NCBI GenBank assembly: GCA_028551475.1
Contig: CM052355.1
Coordinates: 9,362,001-9,426,000, forward strand
Length of the DNA stretch: 64,000 nucleotides
Direction of reading: 5' to 3'
DNA from: Casuarina equisetifolia
Taxonomy: Eukaryota; Streptophyta; Magnoliopsida; Fagales; Casuarinaceae
Under the pieces are notes generated by a model. That model was not told where the DNA came from. It did no database searches and saw only the letters and a program-made list of their open reading frames with translations. Positions 36,897 through 48,300 of this stretch are shown here, piece by piece. Every line of letters begins with the position of its first letter. The first letter of the stretch is position 1. Made by a program: the position numbers and the translations under genes.

Positions 36897-38329
36897 CTTT
36901 CTGATGCTGATTTTGGGTTTTGAAGAGAGCCCTCCAGAGAAGGGGAAAGTTAAGACCATAGTTTTGTACTACTCTTGTAAGATATGGCTGGGAGGGGGTA
37001 GCTGACTGGTTTAGATTCCCTTTTTCTTTTTCGTTCAGTGGCCACTCAATTCCCCTCGAATGGCATGGTTCAGGCGACACCTGAGAGTACCTTGCTAACA
37101 AATTGCTTCCTCTTGGAGTTCGTCCGGTCATCATGAAAACAATCCACTCATAACGTAATTCTTCCTAATTAGTGATTCATTCTTTATGGAGTTTCAAATT
37201 CTTGTTTATCAATTTAGGCCTTCCAACAATCCACCCCAGAGCTGAAAGTTTTGAGTCCTCTCTAGAAGTTTTAGGTGTATCAAAGGCCTGCCTAATGGAG
37301 CATTGCAGGACCGATCTATGAAGGGTTCATGTCTTCAGAAAGGGTCGACTTGAAAACAAACTAGTGGGGTAAAATCTATCATACAATTTATACTTGGAGC
37401 TTGGCTGGGGATCCCCTCTTAACGTCTTGGAGGCTTCTGCTAATAGACTAAAAGATGTCGTGGTTCATTTTGATATATACGTTAATCAATATACCGAAAT
37501 ATTATATTCTAAGTAATTATATTGACTTAGTAAAGAAGATACAGGATCTTGATGACGGTCATTTTTGAGTTTCCTTAAAGCTGGCTGGAAAACCAAATCT
37601 CTCTAGAGAGAACTACAAGAAAACAAAAAGCCGGGGCCAACGGCACTGATGCACGCTGATGTCGTAGATAAGGGCCCCGTGCAGGGATCCCTTCGTCAAA
37701 ACAATCTTGTAGACTGTTGACGGTGGCATAAAAATCTAGTGACATTAATATAGAAGTATGCTTCTGAAGAGTCCTGATATATTGGGAAGCATCAAATTAA
37801 ACGAGTTACCGCTCTTCTGTCCGTTGGAGATGGATTTGTCTCCGTTTGGTGAACTCCATCGATTTACAATTGGAAAACTGTCTTTGCTTCGTAGTAGGAT
37901 AAAATAACTAGTATAAAAAGTGATACATCTTCTAGTTCTGTCTTCTGTTGCTCGGAAAATAGTGGAGGGAATGTGAGAACCTACATTTGCTACCTAAGAT
38001 CCATAAGAAGCTGACGTAGATCAGAATGACGCGGGTGGCTTAGGACCACAGGAACTCTTCCATCGATGTGAGAAGAGAAGGATAATTTGGTGAAGACGAC
38101 CTTTTTGTTCACCCGTTCTTTGATGGTAAAGCAGCAAAATGCTAAGTTATTGTAACCCTCGTCCTGTAATCCTTTCCTAGAACCTCAACTTATCTATCAA
38201 CAATCTCCCCAATAGTATCACCTGCAAGAACATTAGTATCAGTACAAAGAGCACTTCTTGGTGCCTGCAGCTGCTACGGCCCGGCAGTAATAGGTTTGCT
38301 TGCTGCCGTAGCAGCTGGAAGTTTAAGGG
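36897..38329. other. Intergenic region downstream of HAC
   Basis: The 3' flank of the HAC gene. No gene is recognised. The minus frame 36775-37134 overlaps the last HAC exon antisense and is a shadow. A strong hairpin lies at 38268-38327 (separate entry). Confidence 0.5.
38268..38327. repeat. Perfect 13-bp inverted repeat with 34-nt loop
   Basis: CAGCTGCTACGGC at 38268-38280 is the exact reverse complement of GCCGTAGCAGCTG at 38315-38327. It is GC-rich against an AT-rich background. It lies just beyond the downstream edge of the copia integrase relic. Confidence 0.75.
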
Positions 38330-39020
38330 GGATAGGATAAGAACTCAACCATCATGTCAAAAAGCCCGTATGATCATCGGATAGGTGAATCAATACGAAA
38401 TGGAAACTCTATGTCATGAAAAGTGATGTTACAATTGGTGGAAAACTTACTTGTGATGTGAATAAGTAAATGATATCCCTTTTTTTGTGGAAGGACATTC
38501 TACGAAAATGCATAGAGTGGTTTTGGAAGCAAACTTACCCTCAGGGTGGAGAGAAGTAACATAATATCAACATACAAATATTTTAAGATGGTTTAAAACT
38601 GAAAGTCTCCCATATAGGATCTCAAATGGCATGCAATGTGAAAGGATTGACAATGCAAGGCTATGACCAAATAAGTAGCCGTAAGGATTCATTCTCCAAA
38701 ATTAAGGAGGAATGTTAGCATAAAACATTAGTGCTCTATCTACTCCAATGAGGTGCTAATTATTTCACTATTCTATTTTGTTAAGACGTGTAAATGTAAT
38801 CACTTTCTTAAATAATTTTTTGTGAAAAAAAAATGAAGAAAAAGAATTCACTCCCATTATCTAAATGAATGTCTTAAATCTAACAACCAAACTAGCTAAG
38901 AACCATATAGATAAACAATTTCAGAATGGGAAAAACTTAGTCTTTAAACTCAAAAACGAACATTCAAGTAACATGTGAAAAATTATCCACAATGGTCAAG
39001 AAATAAAATGATTTATCATG
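38330..39020 (-). pseudogene. Decayed Ty1/copia integrase fragment
   Basis: Read on the minus strand this gives integrase pieces in the right order: FYFLTIVDNFS (first Asp region, about 38960-39020), then HLDNGSEF (second Asp, about 38840-38870), then ALMF, then a C-terminal stretch ending in a CIFV/STKKG block near 38480. Stops and frameshifts occur throughout. No LTRs were located around it. Confidence 0.65.
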
Positions 39021-39871
39021 ATTGGAGACTTAAATGTGGTATCCAAAAGATTCATGTGGATTAATTGAAAAATAGCTGTTGTATAGGTTTGACTTTGTGG
39101 AAAGGCTAATCAAGTTTGTATGGTCAATAGGCAGGATAGCGAGAAAGACCAGACCTAACACCTCCACATTGGGCCCAAAACCATCTGTTTTGATACCATG
39201 TAAGAAATCACTTGGGCCCTTAAAACCCAAAAATTGAGTAATAGGAGTTATCCAAATGAGCCTTATAAGGCACATAATAACCAACTACGGTTCCGATGTG
39301 GGACAACAAACCAACTCATCTCAACACACCTTGTGAAGCCTCGTACAGTTGGCAAGTGTCGGTTACAATTGCATATCTACCACTAGTGTTTATTACAATT
39401 GTTACAAGGTTTCAAGGATAAAAATGGCTTGCGGTGTTTACCCGTTGGGTAACCTGGGATAAGCACGGGTTCAAACTTCATAAGTAAAGCCCCTTGTCAT
39501 TCTTATGGAAGGTAACGGGCTGTTATCATGTGATTTGCCAAAGAAGATATCAAGATGACATCAGGGTGAGCACATGACCGATAGGTTTAAGGGTTGCAGC
39601 AGGCATACATTCACACGAAAGGATACTAAATCCCACTCCGAGCAGGCCCCAGGGTGTAACACCCCCGAAGGGATGATGCTTACAAGCTTTCGTTAATGTG
39701 AACTGCCCTTATTAATGGGTCTTGGTTTTCTTTTGTAAACAATGGACGTTCGTTTATTCTGTAATGAGTGATATCTACTATGGGGCACCATCTCCACAAA
39801 TGATACATATTTGGAGGACACCCCAGAATCACTGAGCAGCTGCAAGTGTAAATTCACAGATGTTGATAGAA
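39021..39871. other. Intergenic region and 3' UTR of the beta-glucosidase
   Basis: No gene is recognised. The segment about 39600-39871 is similar to 47560-47810 next to the relic gene, so it is the conserved 3' untranslated and flanking part of the duplicated GH1 locus. The 84-aa minus frame at 39030-39284 has no motif I know and is probably repeat-derived. Confidence 0.5.
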
Positions 39872-42800
39872 CTAAGAATAAGAAAGTGCGGACAAGTTCT
39901 TCTGAAGTTCAGTAGCTCCTAATCTGATGCTTCTCCTCCTCATAAAATGGGAGTACCAATGAGCAGAAAGCTTGGACACTCTTTTCAAATCTGGATCATC
40001 CAAATCAACGAAGAATAGGCCGTAGCTCGACTCATAGCCATCCAACAACTCGAACAAATCCAAGAACGACCATGTGAAATAACCTCTTGCATTTGATCCA
40101 TTCCTTCCAAGGTTGAAGAATTCAATAACATAGGTTATAAACAAACAAAGCAAATAAATGTTACCTTTTTCTAGACCAATTGAAACAATTACATCCTCGC
40201 TACTGTCGAGATTATAGAAAGGTTTCTTTATAGAAGAAAGAATATTCAGATTAGACTGTGTTAGCCATCAAGTAATCAGATTGTTCATAATCTTTGACAG
40301 AACAAATGTCTGGAGTTTGATTTCCAGGTATGTAAAATTATGCGACATCTTAATTGATGTGTTAGGCTTGTGAGTTCTGTATATGTACCTCAACGCATCA
40401 AGCAAACTCCCAATGTACCCATGCAGATATTCTACTCTTGGCCAGTCTTCCAATGATGAATTTCGTCTTGTACGTTGACCTGCAAAGACTTGCATATGCC
40501 ATGCTTTATTTATTATATATGGTGTGACAATAAGTTTAATAATGTAACTATTTTTTAGATCCTTCTAACATAAAGTCGCGATAATGGTTGTGCTCAATGA
40601 ATGAACATTTTTCAAAAGAACTCAAACACATTTTCATTCATCAATTGACCAAATGTTCATGATAAACCTCTTCAGTAAGCAGGATAACACAATATTTTCC
40701 TACATAAAAACGGTGTTCTACTTTCATAAAGAAATTTATAACACACTTGAAACTTAACACTCGAAATGATGAGAAGAAGAGACCAATGCTTTTTCTATGC
40801 ATGTAGGTCGCAGGTTAATATCATCCCTAGTTCAGAGACGCTGTACTTTCAAAGATTTTAACCATAGGGTTCCCTTTACCAATGGGTTGGGATGTCTACG
40901 AGAAAGCAATGAAGTAATACTTGAAAATTAATGTCGGCCTATAATGACAAGCACCATAAGTAACAATGTTCCAAATGTGCGAATTATTAACCATTATTCT
41001 AACATATCTAATGTTGCCCTACGAAAAGAATAGCAAGCCCCAAAGAATAACAAGTAACAGTCGATCTGCCTACAAGAATCAAAATTTGCAACCTCTGGTA
41101 GTTGCTTTAGGTTCTTATTTGCTCATCGATCATTCCTAACAGCTATTAATCTCTAAGAGTGAGAGATAAAAACTTAAAAAAAGTGATGCAATCATTCAAT
41201 TTCCTGAAACTAAACAATCCGGGGCAAGATTTTTTTTTTTTTTTTTGGATCTTTTTCTCCCTCAAAACTGGTCTTTAGCTTCTCTTTCACTGCTGTTTCC
41301 TTGATGATTTAATATCCAGATATTCAGTCTTCGAGTAAAAAGTAGCATAAATTCTTTAGAAAACCAAAAAGAGGTTATACTAAGGGCAAGCAATATAAGC
41401 TCAATTCATTCAAAGGGATTCTGCAGCTTGTACTCTAGACTCTGCAATGTAATTTTGCATCCATATAGTAGTTTCCTTTAGATATAGTCGTTCTGAAATA
41501 AAACTAGGACTATTTAGTTCAAACTGAGGAATCGATAGACCACTGTACCATCATTAAAATTCTCATAGAAGGCAGAAGTTCTAATAAAAGTAAACTATTA
41601 TATGTTTGGCTACTCCTCTGCGCCTGAAACTGAATGAACTTCACTGCTACTATGGATGAATTATCATTGTTAAGGAAGAAACCAGATGCAGCGAGAGACA
41701 GACCATTTTCATGAATGTAAACAGGAGGGTTGCCATAAACTTCCTTGATATACTCCAGAAGTCCTTGCAGGCCCCATGGTACAATTGGAAACTGAGTAAA
41801 ACAAGCTAGTTAATAATTCACCAAAATAACCACACAGCATAAACCAGCTCCAAAGCTTTATTGCTACTCTTACCTCAAATGTGGATGTACCATTTCGGAT
41901 GCCTGCCACAAGCAGAAATTAGTTAGCGAGCCATTTTAGTGTCTTGGCTCTAAATTAACCCAAGTTGAACACAAGCAAGTCGTCATTGATCAAGAAATAC
42001 AGGACAGGGATTAATTTCATCAACTATAAACAAATATCTGAATTAAAGCCTAGTTCTACAACGGCTGAGCATTTCTAGTGCAGTTTATATTTCAACATAC
42101 TTCCACAGTCCACTGCCATGTCAACGAAAACGTCTCTGCCTTCCATCTTCAGACTGTTGGGATTGTCCTTGGCCCACAACGTCGAGTAATGGTTCAACCC
42201 CAGGAAGTCAAATGAACCCTTAACCAGATTGGATTCAACACTGGTAAAGACTGGCATTCTTGATCCCACATTCTTTTTCATTGAAGCGGGATAGTCTCCA
42301 AAAACCAGAGGATCTGCAAACCTGCAGAACAAAGTAGAACCATATGGTTACCAAATGGCAGCTTACTTAGGCAACTGCACATTTACCTGCTTTTACATGA
42401 TAGAAAGAAATGTCCAAAATGTGCGAGAACTGTTCCTTGCTAAACACACACACACACACGAAAGCCAAAAATAGATCCACAATTGGATAAATCTTTTGAC
42501 TTACCAACCAAAGTAGAAGTCATGGGCTCTTTGGGTAGCAGTTCTATCTTCGGTGCTACTAGTTAGAGGAACAAACCAATAACCAAAGAGATTAAGCCCT
42601 ATTAGTCCACGCTGCTTGTCCTGCATTGCCGAAAGTTTTCAGAAATTACAACATTTTATTTTCTATCAGTATTCATGAAGTCATTTCAAACATGGACGAA
42701 AACAGCATGCTTATCTAACCAAAGACAACAATCAGATAAAAACCAAAGAATTTTTGTGGTTCAGGATAAATCTTCCTTACATTCATAAAGAAGCGTTCCT

Positions 42801-45800
42801 CTCACTATTTGGGGGATTTCCTACATTAAGAGCCGCAAGAAAATTTCTCCTCTTTGTCGGCTCTCTTTCTTTGGTCAATTTAACAACACAAGGTATGACA
42901 CAACACACATGGTTTCTCGAATTTGATATCTACATGTAACATGAGAGAAACTCCAGTTGACAAAACTACTGTTTCGTCTTTAATCCTAATTTTGACTTCA
43001 TATCTAACAATTTCCCTGTATGAGTCAAATTTTGATACATCACTTCTACGCCAAATGATGAATAGCTTATGAAGACCCACTTGTTTCAAGGAGACCATAT
43101 ACCCTTGTTCATGAAATGCTTCTACTTGGAACCTTGTTTTCAATTTCTACAGTTTCCTATTAGATATTTGAAACATGTCTTCCTCTTGGGCATCTTTTGC
43201 CCCCTTTGGACCTCTCCCGTCTTAGGCCTCTTGCCTTTGGACTTTGCTACTTTTGGCTAAAAATGAAGACTAAGCTCAACACAAGAGAGCAACTAAAAAG
43301 GCAGTTCACCATAAGAAGGTAAATAACCATGAAACCCAACACAAAATAGCAGTTATATACGAAGGCCAACATAAGAGGGTAAACAAAGATTAAGCCCAAT
43401 ACAAGAGGATGATTAAACATGAAGTCCAAAGCAAGAGATCAAAATAAAGATAAAGCCCAAAACAAAGGATCAAAGTAAAGATTAAGCTCAGCACTAGAGA
43501 ATGATAAAAGATGAAGCCCAACACAATAGGGCAGACAAAGATGAATTCGAATACAAGAGGGCGAATAACGATGAAACCCACAAAAGGGGAGACTGAAACC
43601 TATCGTAGGACTAATTATATGGCTGTTCCTAGAGTATGAAATATCCCTCAAATAATGTCAGAATCATTTCCATGTGGACGTTGGCATTGTTTCTCCTGAA
43701 TCAAGTAAATCTTAGATGCTCTTTGGCTCTTTTATTCAGCATCAAAAACACAAATAATAAATAGAAAAGAGCATCTAATAATTACTTAATTCAGGAGAAA
43801 CCATCCCAACGTCCACATGGAAACGATTCTCACATTAATGGGGGGATATTTCATACTCTAGGAACAGTCATATGATTTTCCCTCTTTGATCACTATAATA
43901 GCTCACCAAACCATACTAGATACATAGAATTTTCCAAACCTCATATTTATAGGCTATATGGCAAAAACATAACAAAGAGGAAAAATTAGCTGCTGTCAAT
44001 CATCTGTACAAAAATTCTTTTCCGATCTTGAATTCAATTAACAAGTACAAAATGAGATAAAACGAAAAAACTGAAAAAGGAACCCAATCTGAAAGAAAAG
44101 AGACTTTTTAAAATTTAATCAAGTGCATAAAGCAATTGTAAAAATAAAAGTTACTTTTTTTCAGTAAAACATTTACTCACATTCACAAAAAAGAAAAGAA
44201 AAGAAGAAGCTATGTTCACACCAAAAGAATTCACTCAACTAACACAAAACTGAGTTTTGAGAAATAACAATTTGAAATTTTCTCTTCCTTACATAATGAA
44301 TTAAGGATATGAGGTTTTAAATCAAATTAAACTAAAGGACTAACATTGACAAGCTAAGTCCTATCATATATTCATTGAAAATCTGAGCCTCATATTCAGA
44401 GCAATAGTTTGATAATTGCACAATCTAAATATTTATCCATTTATTTATTCTTTATTATCTTTGGGAGAGAGAAATGAAATTTCATTTTTTTATTTCTATT
44501 CTTTTAATCCAAAATCCCTATGCCTCATAGATCCTTCCAAGCGTTCATAGCTCTCAGAACGCTTCCGCGATAGTATAGAGGAAATTAAGGTAAAGACTTG
44601 TTTAGTTCATCGAATTGATCAAACGCTTACTATTAGCAGTTAATTTCGTACCTCGTACTTTTCTCTGTACAATCTAACAGCTGATGCATGTGCCAACAAG
44701 ATATTATGAGCTGCCAGATATGGCTCGGTGGAGGAGTTGCCTTTGGTGCAGTTAACTCCGTATGGAGGAGAACATCGCTGAGGAGGTAGTAACCCAGCAT
44801 CATAACCACCCATTACAAACACATTGGCTTCATTGAAAGTAGTCCAATGTGAAACCCTGTCACCGAACTCCCTGAAGCACACATCTGCATACGCTGTGAA
44901 GTCTTTCCTGCATCCACATCCACCATTCAACTGCATTTCTGTTGTGCAAGAAGCGTACATACTGAAAGCACAAAGGAGTTGATTATGGTGGGCAAGGCTT
45001 GACAAACATACACGATCTTTCGACTAAGCCATCCTTCATACTCGTCTTCAAGAATTTGAGGAAGATCATTGTGGTGTAAGGTAACATGTGGTTGTATTCC
45101 TGCTTATTCATGTAAGAAATCTCAGCCAAAGAAAGGACTTATCTGACTGGCATCTTGGCAAAGAAAAATGAGATTATCATAATCTATGAGAGTAAACTGG
45201 CTGTAACCATGGCTGATCAGTTCATTGATGAGATTGTTGTAATATTGTAAACCCTTTGCATTCACAGCTCCTCTTCCATCTGAAACAGAGAATATTGGCA
45301 TTTAAGGTTGAGGAAAAGAACGAGAAATCACTTATTTCTTGTTTTGTTAACAGCAAGCGTGAGCCAGGATCGTACTCGGCAGAAGTCTAGACCAGGATAT
45401 GGAAAACCTATAGGCCTCTAAGCCAACGTCCACCATAAGTTTTACATCCTCCTGAAAGAGTTCAACGTTCCTAGAATTATCAGACACAGAATAGATGTAC
45501 TTTAAAAAGAAAAAAAAAACAACACAAATGATTCCATTGCCTCAGAATAGTGATTTCTATCTATTTTATTTAAGGAAGGCTCAGTTTACAGACCGACCTT
45601 ATATTTATGATACTCATCACATGCTATGTCTCCAGTGGCTCCGTGCATGTTCCCTAGAAAAGATGAAGAAGAAAACAGAGAAAAGAATTAGAACTAGAAG
45701 AGAGAGAAAATTTATATAGTAACTCTTCTTTTGGCTTAATTACTAAAAAAATGTGTCATTTAGAACTTCTCATTTATTTCTTCTATAGGAGAAGAGAAAG

Positions 45801-46630
45801 AACCAAAAAGAAATTTGGGGCAAGAGAGGTAAACCCGAACTGTCAATTGAGAGAGAAACCATCATATGGGTATTGCTTATCCAAGTTTTAGTAGCTCAAG
45901 CCAAGTTCCCGAGGAAGTCCTGGCTTCACCACTAAGTAATAAAGAAAGCAAACTAACTTAACTATGCTTATTGTATAGAGTCCAATTATCCTTTGGATAA
46001 TGCTACGTGCATAGGCATAGAGCAAAAAGGAATGCATTAATGTTATGAAGGGCCCAAGGACATGGAAAAGTTCCTCCTTTTTCTAGTTTTTCCTTCGGAT
46101 TATGCTACGTGTGTGGGGAACCGAGATTACTCTTGTTAGCAATAAAACAATGGAAAAACAGAGAAATAAATTTCTAACCAAATAATTAAACATATGGCTA
46201 ATATTAAGGAGGAAAATTAAAAGAAAGAAATTGACCTTCTTGGGCAAAAGTATCCCATATGCTGGGAGTCCTGCCATCTTGGTTTGCTGCACCTTCAATC
46301 TGTCACAACGTTTATTATAAAAAAAAGTTTAAAATTTGAGAGGAAACCCAGAAGGGAAAGTGGAATCGTCACCGACAGCGCGTTTGTTTTCCTTGAACCA
46401 AGAATAGTAATTAAGGCAGAAGAAACGAACAATAAATAGCTAAATATCATAGGAAAATAAAAAAGAAATAAGTAAGCACAAGTCACCTGGTAAGCTGAGC
46501 TCGAGGCACCAAAAACAAAGTCAGGAGGGAAGTCATCCCTGCTAAACTTATCTGCACTAAGAACGAGTACTGCTAAATGTGTCAGCAACGCGAACCTCAG
46601 CATCCGCCACTGCTTACCGAGGCAACGCAT
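39872..46630 (-). CDS. Beta-glucosidase, glycoside hydrolase family 1
   Basis: Retaining GH1 enzyme that hydrolyses (or transfers) beta-glucosyl groups of plant glycosides; probably secreted or vacuolar. Thirteen minus-strand exons: 46487-46630, 46236-46299, 45598-45653, 45376-45451, 45208-45279, 45012-45099, 44652-44907, 42505-42620, 42101-42321, 41874-41902, 41704-41791, 40389-40479, 39872-40103. All junctions are GT-AG with consistent phase. They give 510 aa, the usual length. A signal peptide is visible ([16 protein letters not shown]). Then come [32 protein letters not shown], the acid/base motif TFNEAN (Glu about 193) and the nucleophile motif YIHENG (Glu about 402), then [13 protein letters not shown] near the end. 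TFNEAN and IHENG differ from the common TFNEP and ITENG, but both glutamates remain. The second in-frame Met (MLRF) could be the true start. It resembles BGLU10/11-type genes; the substrate is unknown. Confidence 0.9.
43255..43595. repeat. Degenerate minisatellite of about 36 bp in GH1 intron 7
   Basis: Nine or so imperfect copies of a unit like AAGATTAAGCCCAACACAAG with GGG and a short A-rich end. Because 36 is a multiple of three, the minus strand shows long 12-residue-periodic hydrophobic open frames (43247-43651) that are not genes. Confidence 0.75.
43613..43877. mobile_element. Foldback MITE in intron 7 of the beta-glucosidase gene
   Basis: Arms of about 105-110 bp are inverted copies: 43613-43725 and 43767-43877 (for example CTGTTCCTAGAGTATGAAAT against its reverse complement, and CCATGTGGACGTTGG against CCCAACGTCCACATGG). 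The spacer is about 40 bp. The size (265 bp), inverted arms and intronic site fit a non-autonomous DNA transposon. The superfamily is undetermined. Confidence 0.8.
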
Positions 46631-47559
46631 TTCCAGGCTCGAACTGCGACCTCACAATCCGTGGCCTTTCGTGCATCATCCCATCCTCGGACTAAGTGCT
46701 TCAAGGGTGCACCGAAGAGACGAGAAGGACCCATTTGAAGAAAAATCAGCAGAAGAGTAAGCGAGGGGCCATTGTGGTTAATCTGTAATTGACCATTTTG
46801 GCGTCTTATCATGTTTTCTAATCAGTTTTTATGGGGTTATTTTGGATAGAGGGAAAAATAATTTTCAGACAAAAAATAAAAACCATAATCGTTTATGTAT
46901 TCCTTTTCTTATTCTCCTTGACTGCTCACCGTTTTTTGGTTTATTTTGATTGTTCTAATCGTTCCGTTGCTTTGACTTTTCAATACCTTTGTAGGACTCG
47001 AGTGTTAAATAAGGGACCCTACTTAAGGTAATGACATCGTGAAAACTATGAGACATATATCTTGGCCAGATAAATGCCCTTACAAAATTACAAACCCAAT
47101 GAATTAAGCATTTTGTGAATTCGAATTAGGATAGTAGCTTAGTGACAGAATTATTTGCTTTTTAACTTAAGGCCTTCGATTCAGATCTCTTTACTCCTGT
47201 CACTTACAAGAAATAAATAAATTCATTGATAGGCTCACAATAGTTTTTTTCTTTTTTTGGATAATATTCTGACATAAATTGGGAAGGATTTCCAACATAA
47301 GCTTACAAAAGGTGCAAAAAGTGCTTCAAGTTCTAAGAGAAAATAAACTTCATGATAAACTTAACAAGTTTGTGTTTGGCGTTGAATTTTGGCATAATCG
47401 CGTAAGAGATACGATAGTCAATTTGGGGTTTACGAGTTGCAAAGTTTCCTAGGCGTGGCCAGTTATTCTCGGAAGGTTCAACAATGGCTTTTCAGCTAGA
47501 TACGCCGTTAACCATTACGGATGAAAGGTTGCAATTTTTTACTTAGACACCTATTGAGC
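46631..47559. other. Upstream region of the beta-glucosidase gene
   Basis: 5' flank and presumed promoter of the minus-strand GH1 gene. No other gene is recognised. The frame 46597-46812 overlaps the first exon in another frame and is a shadow. Confidence 0.4.
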
Positions 47560-48300
47560 TTGAATAGTTTGTTATCAGCAGAAATTCTTATAAGCTTTTG
47601 ATAATGTGAACCGCACTCATTAAGGGCCTCGGTTTTCATTTTTAAACACAACCTACATACTATTCTTCTATATAGAGTGATGTTTGTTATGGGGCACCAT
47701 CCCATAAGATTACATATTTGGAGGAACAATAAGCAACAATGATAACACCACAGAAGATTGAGCAGCTGCAAGTGTGAACTCACAGGTATTGAAAGAACAG
47801 AGAATGAGAAAGTGCAGAGAAGTTCTTCAGAACTTCAGTAATCCCATTTAATATAATGATTCTACTCCTCAAAAAATTGGGAGTACCAGTGAGCAGAAAG
47901 TTTAGGCTGTCTCTTCAAGTCTGGATCATCCAAATCAACGGGAGTATAGGCCATAGGTCGATTCATAGCCATCCAACAACTCGAACAAATCTAGGAATGA
48001 TCATGTGGAGTAACCTCAATACTGTCTAAATTTCAGGAAGGCTTTATAGAAGAAAGAATATTAAGATTAGACAGTTTTAAACCGTCATGTAATCTGATTG
48101 TGCATAAAAGTTGACAGAACCGAACTGTAGAGAGAAGTTGCTGTGTTAGGCGTATGAGGTCTATACATCAAGCAAGCTCCCAATGTACCCACCATGCAAA
48201 TATTCCACTCTTGGCCAGTCTTCCAATGAAGAATTCGGTCTAGTACATTGACCCGCCAAGACTTGCATATGCCATGCTTTAGATTTTAACATATGGCGTG
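47560..48300 (-). pseudogene. Beta-glucosidase (GH1) relic: last two exons and 3' UTR
   Basis: The stretch matches 39610-40500. 47812-48019 corresponds to the last exon (readable [15 protein letters not shown], then frameshifts). 48160-48268 corresponds to the exon starting QRTR (readable [15 protein letters not shown]). The 3' untranslated part also matches. The catalytic exons are absent and frameshifts are present, so this is a dead end of a tandem sister copy lying upstream of the intact gene in the same orientation. Confidence 0.8.

Noticed and set aside
36775..37134. 119-aa minus-strand frame
   Set aside because: It is antisense to the last HAC exon and its 3' UTR, with no recognised domain.
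43247..43651. Three minus-strand hydrophobic frames resembling membrane proteins
   Set aside because: They have a 12-residue periodicity from the 36-bp minisatellite in an intron of the GH1 gene.
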